This document shows positions 35,057 to 43,905 of a DNA stretch of 44,531 bases, in pieces. The notes beneath the pieces were generated by a model, which saw only the letters and a list, made by a program, of their open reading frames with translations, ran no database searches and had not been told where the DNA came from. The DNA is from Burkholderiales bacterium RIFCSPHIGHO2_12_FULL_69_20. Its GTDB lineage: Bacteria > Pseudomonadota > Gammaproteobacteria > Burkholderiales > Burkholderiaceae_C. The position numbers and the translations under genes were made by a program. Numbering within the stretch: the stretch's first letter is position 1; every line of letters starts with the position of its first letter. The stretch lies in the NCBI GenBank assembly GCA_001770815.1, contig MESD01000117.1, positions 1-44,531 on the forward strand, written 5' to 3'.

Positions 35057-36310
35057 ATGAACTTCACGATGTCGGATCGGCAGGTCCATTGGCGCGATCG
35101 CGTCATCGCCTTCATGGACGATCACATCGCCCCGGCGGTGCCGGTGTACGAGGCGCAGATGAAGGCCTTCGGCGCCGACCGCTGGCAGATCGCCCCGGTG
35201 CTCGAGGACCTGAAAGCCAAGGCCCGCCCGGCCGGGTTGTGGAACCTGTTCCTGCCGGTGGATTCACTGCCCGAGGACAGCCCCTGGCGCGGCGCCGGCC
35301 TGACCAACCTCGAGTACGCGCTGTGCGCCGAGGAGATGGGCAAGATCGGCATCGCCGCCGAAGTCTTCAACTGCTCGGCGCCCGACACCGGCAACATGGA
35401 GGTGCTGGCGCGCTACGGCACACCCGAGCAGCAGGCACAGTGGCTGCAGCCGTTGCTGGCCGGGCAGATCCGCTCGGCCTTCCTGATGACCGAACCCGAG
35501 GTGGCCTCGTCGGACGCCACCAACATCCAGACCTCGATCGTGCGCGACGGTGATCACTACGTCATCAACGGCCGCAAGTGGTGGTCGTCGGGCGTGGGTG
35601 ATCCCCGCTGCAAGATCGCCATCGTGATGGGCAAGACCAACCCCGATGCGCCCAGGCATTCACAGCAGTCGCAGATCCTGGTGCCGCTGGATGCCCCGGG
35701 CGTCGAGGTCGAGCGCATGCTGCCGGTGTTCGGCTACGACGACGCACCGCACGGCCATGCCCAGGTGCTGCTGCACAACGTGCGCGTGCCGGCCAGCAAC
35801 CTGCTGCTGGGCGAAGGCCGCGGCTTCGAGATCGCCCAGGGCCGGCTCGGGCCGGGCCGCATCCACCACTGCATGCGCAGCATCGGAAGCGCCGAGGTGG
35901 CCCTGTCGCAGATGGTGCAGCGGCTGCAGTCGCGGGTGGCCTTCGGCAAGCGCATCGCCGATCAATCGGTGTGGGAGCAGCGTGTGGCCGAAGCCCGCAT
36001 CGACATCGACATGACCCGCCTGCTGTGCCTGAAGGCCGCCGACATGATGGACAAGGTCGGCAACAAGGTGGCGCAGGCCGAGATCGCGATGATCAAGGTG
36101 GCCGCGCCGCGCATGGCGCTCAAGGTCATCGACATGGCCATCCAGGCCTTTGGCGGGGCCGGCGTCAGCAGCGATGCCGGCCTGGCCTTGCGCTACGCCC
36201 ACCAGCGCACGCTGCGTCTGGCCGACGGCCCCGACGAGGTGCACAACCGCACCATCGCCAAGATCGAGTACGGCAAGTACAAGGCGCCGAAGGCGCCGGG
36301 CCACGCCTGA
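35057..36310 (+). CDS. Acyl-CoA dehydrogenase, ACAD10/11-like
   Basis: A 417-aa acyl-CoA dehydrogenase. It carries the variant signature [13 protein letters not shown] (144-156) and the C-terminal [16 protein letters not shown] of the ACAD10/11-like branch, rather than the TEPgaGSD and EGT forms of classical members. [17 protein letters not shown] and [14 protein letters not shown] are also typical of this branch. The ATG at 35057 follows TTGGAGAG; the longer opening to 34829 covers promoter DNA. It is the first gene of the plus-strand operon. It would oxidise the acyl-CoA entering the pathway, possibly a branched or long substrate different from that of the next pair. Confidence 0.88.
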   Translation: MNFTMSDRQVHWRDRVIAFMDDHIAPAVPVYEAQMKAFGADRWQIAPVLEDLKAKARPAGLWNLFLPVDSLPEDSPWRGAGLTNLEYALCAEEMGKIGIAAEVFNCSAPDTGNMEVLARYGTPEQQAQWLQPLLAGQIRSAFLMTEPEVASSDATNIQTSIVRDGDHYVINGRKWWSSGVGDPRCKIAIVMGKTNPDAPRHSQQSQILVPLDAPGVEVERMLPVFGYDDAPHGHAQVLLHNVRVPASNLLLGEGRGFEIAQGRLGPGRIHHCMRSIGSAEVALSQMVQRLQSRVAFGKRIADQSVWEQRVAEARIDIDMTRLLCLKAADMMDKVGNKVAQAEIAMIKVAAPRMALKVIDMAIQAFGGAGVSSDAGLALRYAHQRTLRLADGPDEVHNRTIAKIEYGKYKAPKAPGHA

Positions 36311-36342
36311 CCTCGCCAGATTCCCCTGCGGAGCAACGCACC

Positions 36343-37551
36343 ATGACCTCAGCGGCCATCGCCGACCCAACCCCTGAACTGAGCGCCTTCCGCGCCGATA
36401 CCCGCGCCTGGCTGGAGGCCAACTGCCCGCCCGAAATGCGCCAGCCCATGACCAGCGAAGACGACGTCTGCTGGGGCGGGCGCCGCTGCCAGTTCAGCTC
36501 GCCGGCGCAGAAGCGGTGGCTGGACGTGATGGCCGCACGCGGCTGGACCGTGCCCACCTGGCCCCAGGCCTACGGTGGCGCCGGCCTGTCCAGCCTGGAG
36601 GCCAAGGTGCTGGCGCAGGAGATGCGCGCGCTGAACTGCCGCTCGCCGCTCAACAGCTTCGGCATCTGGATGCTGGGCCCGGCGCTGCTGAAGTTCGGCA
36701 ACGAGGAACAGAAGCTCGAGCACCTGCCGAAGATCGCCCGGGGCGAGATCCGTTGGTGCCAGGGCTACAGCGAGCCCAACGCCGGCAGCGACCTGGCCTC
36801 GCTGGCCACCAAGGCCGAAGACAAAGGCGACCACTTCATCGTCAACGGCCAGAAGATCTGGACCAGCTACGCCGACAAGGCCGACTGGATCTTTTGCCTG
36901 GTGCGCACCGACACCACCAGCAAGCACAACGGCATCAGCTTCGTGCTGTTCGACATGGCCAGCCCGGGCGTCAGCACCAAGCCCATCCTGCTGATCTCGG
37001 GCGCCAGCCCGTTCTGCGAGACCTTCTTCGACAACGTGCGGGTCGAGAAGAGAAACCTGGTCGGGGCACTGAACCGCGGCTGGGACGTCGCCAAATACCT
37101 GCTGGGCCACGAGCGCGAGATGATCGGCAGCATCGGCGACCGCGCCGCGGCCAAGCCGATGGGCCAGCAGGCGGTGGCGGCCATCGGCCTCGATCAGACC
37201 GGCCGACTGGCCGATCCGGTGCTGCGGGCGCAGGTGGCCGAGTTCGAGGCCGACGAAGCCGCCTTCCGCCTGACGATGGAGCGTGCCGGTGATCTGGCCC
37301 GCGCCAAACAGGCCCACCCGGCGCTGCCGTCGATGCTGAAGTACTACGGCGCCGAGCTGAACAAGCGCCGCTGGGAGCTGGTGATGGCCATTCACGGCAG
37401 TGACGCGCTGGAGTGGGAGGGTGAGCGCTCCCGGCAAGGCGACCGCGCGCGCACCTGGCTGCGCACCAAGGCCAACTCGATCGAGGGCGGCACCAGCGAG
37501 GTGCAGCTCAACATCGTCAGCAAGCGCATCCTCGAGTTACCCGGAGCCTGA
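36343..37551 (+). CDS. Acyl-CoA dehydrogenase, catalytic partner of a heteromeric pair
   Basis: A 402-aa acyl-CoA dehydrogenase with intact active-site features. The FAD-binding YSEPNAGSDLAS starts at 142. The C-terminal SIEGGTSEVQLNIV has the catalytic glutamate at E381. INGQKIWTSYADKADWIFCLVRT-type and GWTVPTWPQAYGGAG blocks place it with subunits that pair with a second, degenerate acyl-CoA dehydrogenase, as in PimC/PimD of pimeloyl-CoA degradation or the mycobacterial FadE heteromers. It lies 32 bp after the first dehydrogenase gene and 2 bp before its probable partner. The start at 36343 follows CGGAGCAACGCACC. The substrate is inferred only. Confidence 0.88.
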   Translation: MTSAAIADPTPELSAFRADTRAWLEANCPPEMRQPMTSEDDVCWGGRRCQFSSPAQKRWLDVMAARGWTVPTWPQAYGGAGLSSLEAKVLAQEMRALNCRSPLNSFGIWMLGPALLKFGNEEQKLEHLPKIARGEIRWCQGYSEPNAGSDLASLATKAEDKGDHFIVNGQKIWTSYADKADWIFCLVRTDTTSKHNGISFVLFDMASPGVSTKPILLISGASPFCETFFDNVRVEKRNLVGALNRGWDVAKYLLGHEREMIGSIGDRAAAKPMGQQAVAAIGLDQTGRLADPVLRAQVAEFEADEAAFRLTMERAGDLARAKQAHPALPSMLKYYGAELNKRRWELVMAIHGSDALEWEGERSRQGDRARTWLRTKANSIEGGTSEVQLNIVSKRILELPGA

Positions 37552-37553
37552 AC

Positions 37554-38690
37554 ATGCCGCTGATCCTGAGCGAAGAACAAACCATGCTGCGCGACAGCGC
37601 ACGCGACTTTCTGGCCGAACAGGCGCCGGTGTCGCAGTTGCGCGGCTTGCGTGACAGCAACGACGCCACCGGCTTCTCGCGCTCCTTGTGGCAGCAGTTT
37701 GCCGAGATGGGCTTCACCGGCGTGCTGGTGCCCGAGGCGCAAGGCGGGCTGGGCCTGGGCCATGTCGAGGCCGGCGTGGTGATGGAGCAGATCGGCCACC
37801 AGCTGTGCGCGTCGCCGTTGCTGGCCTCGGGCATCGTCGCGGCCACGGCCTTGCGGCAAGCCGGCAGTGGCGCGCAGCAGGCCGCCTGGCTGCCGAAGAT
37901 TGCTTCGGGGCAGGCCATCGCCACGCTGGCGGTCGACGAGGCCGCCAAGCACCGCCCGCAACGCCTGGCCACGCAGGCGCGTGCCGAGGGTGGCGGCTGG
38001 GTGCTCGATGGCGCCAAGACGCTGGTGCTCGACGGCCATGTGGCCGATCTGCTGATCGTCGCGGCCCGCGTGGGCGAGGCTGGCACCGGGCTGTTCCTGG
38101 TCGACCCGAAGGCGAGCGGCGTCACGGTCGAGCGCACCGTGATGGTCGACGCGCATAACGCGGCACGCGTGCGGCTGCAAGGCCTCAAGCTGGCGGCCGA
38201 TGCGTTGCTGGGCACGCCCGAGACCGGCGCCGCCGCGCTGGATGCCACGCTGGACGCCGGCCGCTGCGCCGCCGCGGCCGAGCTGATCGGCCTGGCCGAC
38301 GAGGTGTTCGAGCGCACCGTGGCCTACATCAAGGAGCGCAAGCAGTTCGGCAAGCTGATCGGTGAATTCCAGGGCCTGCAGCACCGCGCGGCCACGCTGT
38401 ACTGCGATCTGGAGATCAGCCGCGCCGCGCTGATCAAGGCCCAGCAGGCGCTGGATGCCGACATCGCCGGGGCCACGAATCACGCCAGCTCGGCCGTGGC
38501 CATCGCCAAGGCCCGCGCCGGCCGCAGCGCCACCACCGCAGTGCAGGAAGGTGTGCAGATGCACGGCGGCATGGGCATGACCGACGCCTTCGAGATCGGT
38601 TTCTTCATGAAGCGTGCCCGCGTGCTGCAGGAGCTGTGGGGCGACAGCAATTTCCACTTCGACGCGCTGGCCCAGCGGCGCGGGTACTGA
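37554..38690 (+). CDS. Acyl-CoA dehydrogenase-like partner subunit with degenerate FAD motif
   Basis: A 378-aa dehydrogenase homologue. Where active members have TEPxAGSD, it has LAVDEAAKHRPQ (125-136). Its C-terminus (LWGDSNFHFDALAQRRGY) lacks the catalytic EGT segment. MHGGMGMTDAFEIGFFMKRA, which helps bind FAD across the dimer interface, is kept. This pattern is known for the non-catalytic half of alpha2beta2 acyl-CoA dehydrogenases. It starts 2 bp after the catalytic partner's stop, consistent with fixed stoichiometry. PimD of Rhodopseudomonas is a functional analogue in gene order. The heteromer is inferred from sequence and position. Confidence 0.85.
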   Translation: MPLILSEEQTMLRDSARDFLAEQAPVSQLRGLRDSNDATGFSRSLWQQFAEMGFTGVLVPEAQGGLGLGHVEAGVVMEQIGHQLCASPLLASGIVAATALRQAGSGAQQAAWLPKIASGQAIATLAVDEAAKHRPQRLATQARAEGGGWVLDGAKTLVLDGHVADLLIVAARVGEAGTGLFLVDPKASGVTVERTVMVDAHNAARVRLQGLKLAADALLGTPETGAAALDATLDAGRCAAAAELIGLADEVFERTVAYIKERKQFGKLIGEFQGLQHRAATLYCDLEISRAALIKAQQALDADIAGATNHASSAVAIAKARAGRSATTAVQEGVQMHGGMGMTDAFEIGFFMKRARVLQELWGDSNFHFDALAQRRGY

Positions 38691-38707
38691 ACAGGCGCCA
38701 CGCCACC

Positions 38708-38733
38708 GGCCCGCCCGCTGGCCGCGGCGGGCC
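38708..38733 (+). terminator. Hairpin between the dehydrogenase pair and the bifunctional beta-oxidation gene
   Basis: GGCCCGCC and GGCGGGCC form a perfect 8-bp stem with a 10-nt loop, in the 73-bp gap 38691-38763. No T-run follows. It may reduce read-through or protect one end of the transcript after processing. Confidence 0.35.
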
Positions 38734-38763
38734 ATCCCTCCTTACCCAACCTGAGAGATCCCC

Positions 38764-40854
38764 ATGAGCAATACCGTCACTATCAGCGTGCGTGGCCCGG
38801 TGGCCGTGCTGGCCATGGACCGGCCGCCGGTCAACAGCCTGGGTTACGACCTGCGTGTGGGCATCGCCGATGCGCTGGACGAGGCCAATGCCAACCCGGC
38901 GGTGCAGGCCATCGTGCTCACCGGCACTGCACGCGCCTTCTCGGCCGGTGCCGATGTCACCGAGTTCGGCACGCCCAAGGGCGCCAAGGAGCCCAACCTG
39001 CGCGTGGTGATCACCATGCTCGAGGACAACCCCAAGCCGGTGATCGGCGCGATCGCCGGCCAGTGCCTGGGCGGCGGGCTGGAGCTGGCGCTGGGCTGCC
39101 ACTTCCGCGTGGCCGCGCCCGATGCGCAGCTGGGCCTGCCCGAGGTGAAGATCGGTCTGCTGCCCGGTGCCGGTGGCACGCAGCGCCTGCCCCGGCTGAT
39201 CGGCCTGGAGGCGGCGCTGAACATGATCGTCGGTGGTGCGCCGGTGGCGGCGGCCAAGTTTGCCGGCTCGCCGTTGGTCGACCGCGTGATCGAGGGTGAC
39301 CTGATCGACGGCGCGGTGGCCTTTGCCAACGAGGTGCTCGAAAAGAAGCTGCCGGCACGCCGCGCCCGCGACCTGAAGGTCAAAGACCCGCAGGGCGAGG
39401 CCTTCCTGCAGTTCGCCCGCAACACGGTGGGCGCGATGAGCAAGAACTTCCCCGCGCCGATGAAATGCCTGGAGGCGGTGGCCGCCAGCTACGGCAAGAC
39501 CTTCGAGCAGGGAGTGGCCGTTGAACGTGAGGGCTTTTTGTCGCTGATGGCCAGCCCTGAGTCACGCGCGATGCGGCATGCGTTCACTGCCGAGCGGGCG
39601 GCCGCCAAGATCCCCGGCATCCCCGAGGGCACGGCGCTGCGCGACATCAAGAAGGTGGGCGTGATCGGTGCCGGCACCATGGGTGGCGGCATCACGATGA
39701 ACTTCCTGAACGCCGGCATTCCGGTGGTGCTGCTGGAGATGAAGCAGGAGGCGCTGGACAAGGGCCTGGGCATCATCCGCCGCAACTACGAGAACACCAT
39801 GAAGAAGGGCAAGTTGAAGCCCGAGCAGGTGGAAGAGCGTTTGGCCGCCGTCACCGGCACGTTGAGCTACGACGATTTTGCCGATGTCGACCTGGTGATC
39901 GAGGCGGTGTTCGAGAACATGGACGTCAAGCAGACCGTGTTTCAGACGCTGGACAAGGTGTGCAAGCCGGGCGCGATCCTGGCGTCGAACACCAGCTACC
40001 TCAACATCGACAAGATCGCCGGCTTCACCCAGCGCCCGGCCGACGTGCTGGGCCTGCACTTCTTCAGCCCGGCCAACGTGATGCGCCTGCTGGAGGTGGT
40101 GCGCGGCGCCAAGACCGCGCCCGACGTGCTGGCCACCAGCATGGCCATCGCCAAGAAGATCAAGAAGATCGCGGTGGTCTCGGGCGTGTGCGATGGCTTC
40201 ATCGGCAACCGCATGCTGGCGCGTTATGGCGCGGCGGCACAGGGCCTGCTGAACGCCGGCGCGCTGCCGCAGCAGATCGACGGTGCGCTGCAGAAGTTCG
40301 GCATGGCGATGGGCCCGTTCCGCATGGGCGATCTGGCCGGCCTGGACATCGGCTGGGCCACGCGCAAGCGCAAGGCCGCCGAAGCCGGCGTGCCGTTGAA
40401 GCCCAGCGTGGCCGACATGCTGGCCGAGGCCGGCCGCTTCGGCCAGAAGACCGGCGCGGGCTACTACCGCTACGAGGCCGGCAAACGCGATCCGATCCCT
40501 GATCCGGTGACCGAAAAGATGATCGACGAGTACCGCGCGGCCAACGGCATCACGCCGCGCAAGATCAGTGACGACGAGGTGGTGCAGCGCTGCATGTTCG
40601 CGCTGGTCAACGAGGGGGCGCGCATCCTCGACGAAGGCATCGCCGCCCGCGCCTCGGATATCGACGTCGTCTACCTCAACGGCTACGGCTACCCACTGCA
40701 CCGCGGCGGCCCGATGCTGTATGCCGACATGGTGGGCCTGCCCAACGTGGTGCGCGCACTGCGCCGCTTTGCCGCCGAGCCGGGGGCCGATGCCTCGTGG
40801 CAGCCGGCGCCCTTGCTGGTCAAGCTGGCCGAAGACGGCAAGAACTTCAACTGA
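38764..40854 (+). CDS. Bifunctional enoyl-CoA hydratase / 3-hydroxyacyl-CoA dehydrogenase
   Basis: A 696-aa fusion catalysing the second and third steps of beta-oxidation. The crotonase half (about 1-180) has the oxyanion-hole [11 protein letters not shown] (58-68) and both catalytic glutamates, E107 in GGGLELALG and E127 in [20 protein letters not shown]. The NAD half has the Rossmann motif [11 protein letters not shown] (300-310), the [12 protein letters not shown] block with the catalytic histidine, and two C-terminal dehydrogenase domains ending with [13 protein letters not shown]. The layout matches peroxisomal bifunctional enzyme, FadJ and PimF; it is slightly shorter than E. coli FadB. 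The thiolase gene follows after 17 bp. Confidence 0.92.
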   Translation: MSNTVTISVRGPVAVLAMDRPPVNSLGYDLRVGIADALDEANANPAVQAIVLTGTARAFSAGADVTEFGTPKGAKEPNLRVVITMLEDNPKPVIGAIAGQCLGGGLELALGCHFRVAAPDAQLGLPEVKIGLLPGAGGTQRLPRLIGLEAALNMIVGGAPVAAAKFAGSPLVDRVIEGDLIDGAVAFANEVLEKKLPARRARDLKVKDPQGEAFLQFARNTVGAMSKNFPAPMKCLEAVAASYGKTFEQGVAVEREGFLSLMASPESRAMRHAFTAERAAAKIPGIPEGTALRDIKKVGVIGAGTMGGGITMNFLNAGIPVVLLEMKQEALDKGLGIIRRNYENTMKKGKLKPEQVEERLAAVTGTLSYDDFADVDLVIEAVFENMDVKQTVFQTLDKVCKPGAILASNTSYLNIDKIAGFTQRPADVLGLHFFSPANVMRLLEVVRGAKTAPDVLATSMAIAKKIKKIAVVSGVCDGFIGNRMLARYGAAAQGLLNAGALPQQIDGALQKFGMAMGPFRMGDLAGLDIGWATRKRKAAEAGVPLKPSVADMLAEAGRFGQKTGAGYYRYEAGKRDPIPDPVTEKMIDEYRAANGITPRKISDDEVVQRCMFALVNEGARILDEGIAARASDIDVVYLNGYGYPLHRGGPMLYADMVGLPNVVRALRRFAAEPGADASWQPAPLLVKLAEDGKNFN

Positions 40855-40871
40855 TCCGGAAAGCACACACC

Positions 40872-42050
40872 ATGATCGACGCTGTCATTGTTTCCACCGC
40901 GCGCACCGGCCTGGCCAAGAGCTGGAAGGGCGCCTTCAACATGACCTATGGCGCCACGCTGGGCGGCCATGCGGTGCAGCACGCCGTGGCCCGCTCGGGC
41001 CTGGACCCGGCCGAGATCGAAGACTGCATCATGGGCGGCACCTTCGGCGAAGGCACCACCGGCGGCAACATCGCGCGCGCCATCGCGCTGCGCGCCGGCC
41101 TGCCGGTCACCACTGCCGGCATGACCATCAACCGCTTTTGCTCGTCGGGCCTGCAGAGCATCGCGCTGGCCGCGCAACGGGTGATGACCGAAGGCTGCCC
41201 GGCCATCGTCGCCGGCGGCGTCGAGAGCATCAGCTGCGTGCAGAACGAGGCCAACAAGCACATGCGGGTTGACCCATGGCTGATGGAGCACAAGCCCGAG
41301 CTGTACTGGAACATGCTGCAGACCGCCGAGCAGGTGATCAAGCGCTACAACATCCCCAAGCTGGCGCAAGATGAATACGGCGTGCGCAGCCAGCAGCGGG
41401 CGTTTGCCGCAGCGGCGGCCGGCAAGTTCGACGCCGAGATCGTGCCGATGACCACCCTCATGGGCGTGGTCGACAAGGCCACCGGACGCATCACCCGCAA
41501 GGAAGTGACCATCTCGTCGGACGAGGGCATCCGCGGCGACACCACGCTGGAAGCGGTGAGCGCGCTGCGCTCGGCGCTGCCCGGCGGTATCGTCACCGCC
41601 GGCAACGCCAGCCAGTTCAGCGATGGCGCGTCGGCCTGCGTGGTGATGAACGGCAAGCGGGCCGAGCAGCTGGGCATCCAGCCGCTGGGCATCTTCCGCG
41701 GCTTTGCGGTGGCCGGTTGTGAGCCCGATGAAATGGGCATCGGCCCGGTGTTTGCGGTGCCGCGGCTGTTGCAGCGCGCCGGCCTGAAGGTCAGCGACAT
41801 CGGCCTGTGGGAGTTGAACGAGGCCTTCGCCTGCCAGGTGATCTACAGCCGCGACACGCTGGGCATCCCGGATGAACTGCTGAATGTGAACGGCGGCGCC
41901 ATCGCGGTGGGCCACCCCTATGGCGTCAGCGGCTCGCGGCTGACCGGCCATGCGCTGATCGAAGGCAAGCGCCGCGGCGCCAAGTACGTGGTGGTGACCA
42001 TGTGCATCGGCGGCGGCCAGGGCGCAGCCGGATTGTTCGAGGTGTGCTGA
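40872..42050 (+). CDS. Acetyl-CoA acyltransferase (thiolase)
   Basis: A 392-aa thiolase that splits 3-oxoacyl-CoA with CoA to give acetyl-CoA and a shortened acyl-CoA. The nucleophile is C90 in [14 protein letters not shown]. The other active-site residues are H348 in [11 protein letters not shown] and C378 in MCIGGGQG. Also seen are GGVESIS and NEAFACQ. The gene starts 17 bp after the bifunctional enzyme gene, completing the beta-oxidation set encoded from 35057. Whether it prefers 3-oxoacyl-CoA, 3-oxoadipyl-CoA or acetoacetyl-CoA is not readable. It could also serve as the thiolase missing from the pcaIJ block. Confidence 0.92.
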   Translation: MIDAVIVSTARTGLAKSWKGAFNMTYGATLGGHAVQHAVARSGLDPAEIEDCIMGGTFGEGTTGGNIARAIALRAGLPVTTAGMTINRFCSSGLQSIALAAQRVMTEGCPAIVAGGVESISCVQNEANKHMRVDPWLMEHKPELYWNMLQTAEQVIKRYNIPKLAQDEYGVRSQQRAFAAAAAGKFDAEIVPMTTLMGVVDKATGRITRKEVTISSDEGIRGDTTLEAVSALRSALPGGIVTAGNASQFSDGASACVVMNGKRAEQLGIQPLGIFRGFAVAGCEPDEMGIGPVFAVPRLLQRAGLKVSDIGLWELNEAFACQVIYSRDTLGIPDELLNVNGGAIAVGHPYGVSGSRLTGHALIEGKRRGAKYVVVTMCIGGGQGAAGLFEVC

Positions 42051-42060
42051 GGCAGCGGTC

Positions 42061-42906
42061 GTGACGATGCAGACCCTGATCGCCCGCCACGGCGGGCCGG
42101 CGTGGGGCGTGATGCCGCCCCCGCCGCTGTCGGGCGCCACCTTGCGCCCGATGCATCAACACCCGCCCGGGTTGCGCCCGGTGGAAAGCCAGCGCATCGA
42201 GGCCGGGCCGTGGTTTGCGGGGCTGCCGCCGGGCCTGCGCCAGGCCATCCTGGGCCAGGCCCGGGTGCAGCATGTCAAGCGCGGCGCCTGCCTGCTGCGG
42301 CGCGGCGAGGCGGCCACCGACTGGGTGGGCGTGGCCAGCGGCGCGCTGGGCCTGGCCACCAGCTGGCGCGACGGTCGGGCCTTCACGCTTGAACTGCTGG
42401 GCCCGGGCGACTGGTACGGCGACATCGCGCTGATCGACGGCAGCGCGGTCGATCTGGACATCGTGGCCCAGGCCCACAGCACCGTGCTGATGGTGTCGCA
42501 GGCCGGGCTGCAGCAGTTGTTGCAGACGCAGCCCGATCTGCGCCATGCATTGCTGCAGCTGGATTGCCGGCGGCTGCGGCACATGTTTCGCCGGCTCGAA
42601 GAGCTGCAGACGCTGCCGCTGGCGCAGCGCGTGGCGATCAAGCTGCAGCGGCTGCTGCGCCAGTTCGGCCGCCCGCCGGTGACCGGCATGGCGCCGGCCT
42701 CGGCCCGCCTGATCGAGCTGACGCTGACCCAGGGTGACCTGGCCGGCCTGCTGTGCGCCAGCCGCCAGCGCATCAACGGCGTGCTGCGCCAGCTGCAGGC
42801 GCAGGGCATCCTGGGCGGCAGTCATGGCCGCATCGAGGTGCTGCAGCCGCTGCGCCTGGCCGACGTGGCCCAAGGCCGGCTGGTGCTGGACGGCAGCAAC
42901 CGCTGA
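42061..42906 (+). CDS. Crp/Fnr-family transcriptional regulator
   Basis: A regulator of up to 281 aa. A cyclic-nucleotide-type sensor domain spans about residues 45-165 (FAGLPPGLRQAIL, GDWYGDIALIDGSAVDLDIVAQ). A long dimer helix follows, then a winged helix-turn-helix near 220-265 (LTQGDLAGLLCASRQRINGVLRQLQAQGIL). No cysteine cluster for an iron-sulfur centre is seen. The first 40 residues are proline-rich and poorly conserved, so the start is uncertain: GTG 42061, ATG 42067, 42112 or 42151 are possible. It lies 10 bp after the thiolase gene and so belongs to the operon. It may feed back on it, although the ligand is unknown. Confidence 0.82.
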   Translation: MTMQTLIARHGGPAWGVMPPPPLSGATLRPMHQHPPGLRPVESQRIEAGPWFAGLPPGLRQAILGQARVQHVKRGACLLRRGEAATDWVGVASGALGLATSWRDGRAFTLELLGPGDWYGDIALIDGSAVDLDIVAQAHSTVLMVSQAGLQQLLQTQPDLRHALLQLDCRRLRHMFRRLEELQTLPLAQRVAIKLQRLLRQFGRPPVTGMAPASARLIELTLTQGDLAGLLCASRQRINGVLRQLQAQGILGGSHGRIEVLQPLRLADVAQGRLVLDGSNR

Positions 42907-42910
42907 GTAG

Positions 42911-42935
42911 GGCGGCCGCGCGGGTTGCGGCCGCC
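42911..42935 (+). terminator. Strong GC hairpin after the Crp/Fnr gene
   Basis: GGCGGCCGC and GCGGCCGCC form a perfect 9-bp stem with a 7-nt loop, 4 bases after the stop codon and before ATATCC. It is the strongest terminator-like stem in the window and marks the likely end of the beta-oxidation operon. It lacks a proper T-run. Confidence 0.5.
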
Positions 42936-42976
42936 ATATCCCTGCGGCGCGCTCGCCTTCGGCGCCTTGTGCGAGC

Positions 42977-43882
42977 ATGGCCGCCATGCTGCCCGCCGCT
43001 CAAGCCTCCCAACCCCTGTCCGCCGTCAACCGGCGCGGCCGGGGCCTGCGTCGCGCTGGGTTGGCGGCCTTGGCGGTGGCCATCGGCTTCGGCCTGGTCA
43101 GCGGCTGCGCCACGCTGGACGAGAAGCAGCGTGCCTGGATCTTCCAGCCCAGCGACCGCACCTGGTCGGGTGGCCTGGCCGCGGCCCAGGGCATGGCCGA
43201 CGTGTGGATCCCGTTCCGCTCGGCCGAGACCGGCGAGGCGGTGCGCCTGCACGGCCTGTGGCTGCCGCAACCGCGTGCCGATGCGCCGCTGCTGCTGTAC
43301 CTGCACGGCGCGCGCTGGGACGTGCGTGGCAGCGCCCACCGCATGCGCCGCATGCACGAGCTGGGCTTCGCGGTGCTGGGGGTGGATTACCGCGGCTTCG
43401 GCCAGAGCAGCCCCGCCCTGCCCTCCGAATCGCTGGCCCATGAAGACGCGCTGGCCACGCAGCACCCGGGGCTGCCGCGCTACCTGTTCGGTCACTCGCT
43501 GGGCGGCGCCATCGCGGTGCGGCTGGCCGCCGAGGTGCCCGATCTGGCCGGGCTGATGGTCGAGGGCAGCTTCACCTCGATGCCCGAGCTGGTGGGCAGC
43601 TTCAAGTGGGGCTGGCTGCCGGTGTCGCCGCTGATCACCCAGCGCTTCGATGCGGGGGCGCGCATCGGCCAGGTGCGTGCGCCGGTGCTGGTGGTGCACG
43701 GCAGCAACGACAGCCTGATCCCGCAGGCGCTGGGCCGTGCGCTCTACGAGCGCGCACCCCAGCCCAAGCGCTGGGTGCTGGTCGACGGTGGCTCGCACCA
43801 CAACACCAACACCCTGGGCCAGCCGCTGTACCGCGAGGCGGTGGCGGCGCTGTTCGGACTGGGCCGCGCTGCTGCCGAATAA
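42977..43882 (+). CDS. Alpha/beta-hydrolase lipoprotein
   Basis: A 301-aa serine hydrolase. The N-terminus has arginines and a hydrophobic stretch ending in the lipobox LVSGC, with C44 as the lipidated residue, so the enzyme should be anchored to the cell envelope. The nucleophile is S174 in FGHSLGGAIA. The acid is likely the Asp of HGSNDSLIP and the histidine that of GGSHHN. YLHGARWDVRG supplies the oxyanion hole and GVDYRGFGQS is typical of BAAT/esterase-like members. An ATG 9 bases later is an alternative start. It is alone between the Crp operon and a convergent gene. The substrate is unknown. Confidence 0.85.
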   Translation: MAAMLPAAQASQPLSAVNRRGRGLRRAGLAALAVAIGFGLVSGCATLDEKQRAWIFQPSDRTWSGGLAAAQGMADVWIPFRSAETGEAVRLHGLWLPQPRADAPLLLYLHGARWDVRGSAHRMRRMHELGFAVLGVDYRGFGQSSPALPSESLAHEDALATQHPGLPRYLFGHSLGGAIAVRLAAEVPDLAGLMVEGSFTSMPELVGSFKWGWLPVSPLITQRFDAGARIGQVRAPVLVVHGSNDSLIPQALGRALYERAPQPKRWVLVDGGSHHNTNTLGQPLYREAVAALFGLGRAAAE

Positions 43883-43903
43883 CCCGGCAGCGGCGCGGCC
43901 GGG
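43883..43903. terminator. Hairpin between convergent genes (hydrolase and PKD protein)
   Basis: CCCGGC and GCCGGG pair around a 9-nt loop, filling the 23-bp gap between two convergent stop codons. Position suggests a shared bidirectional terminator; no T-run is present. Confidence 0.4.
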
Positions 43904-43905
43904 CT

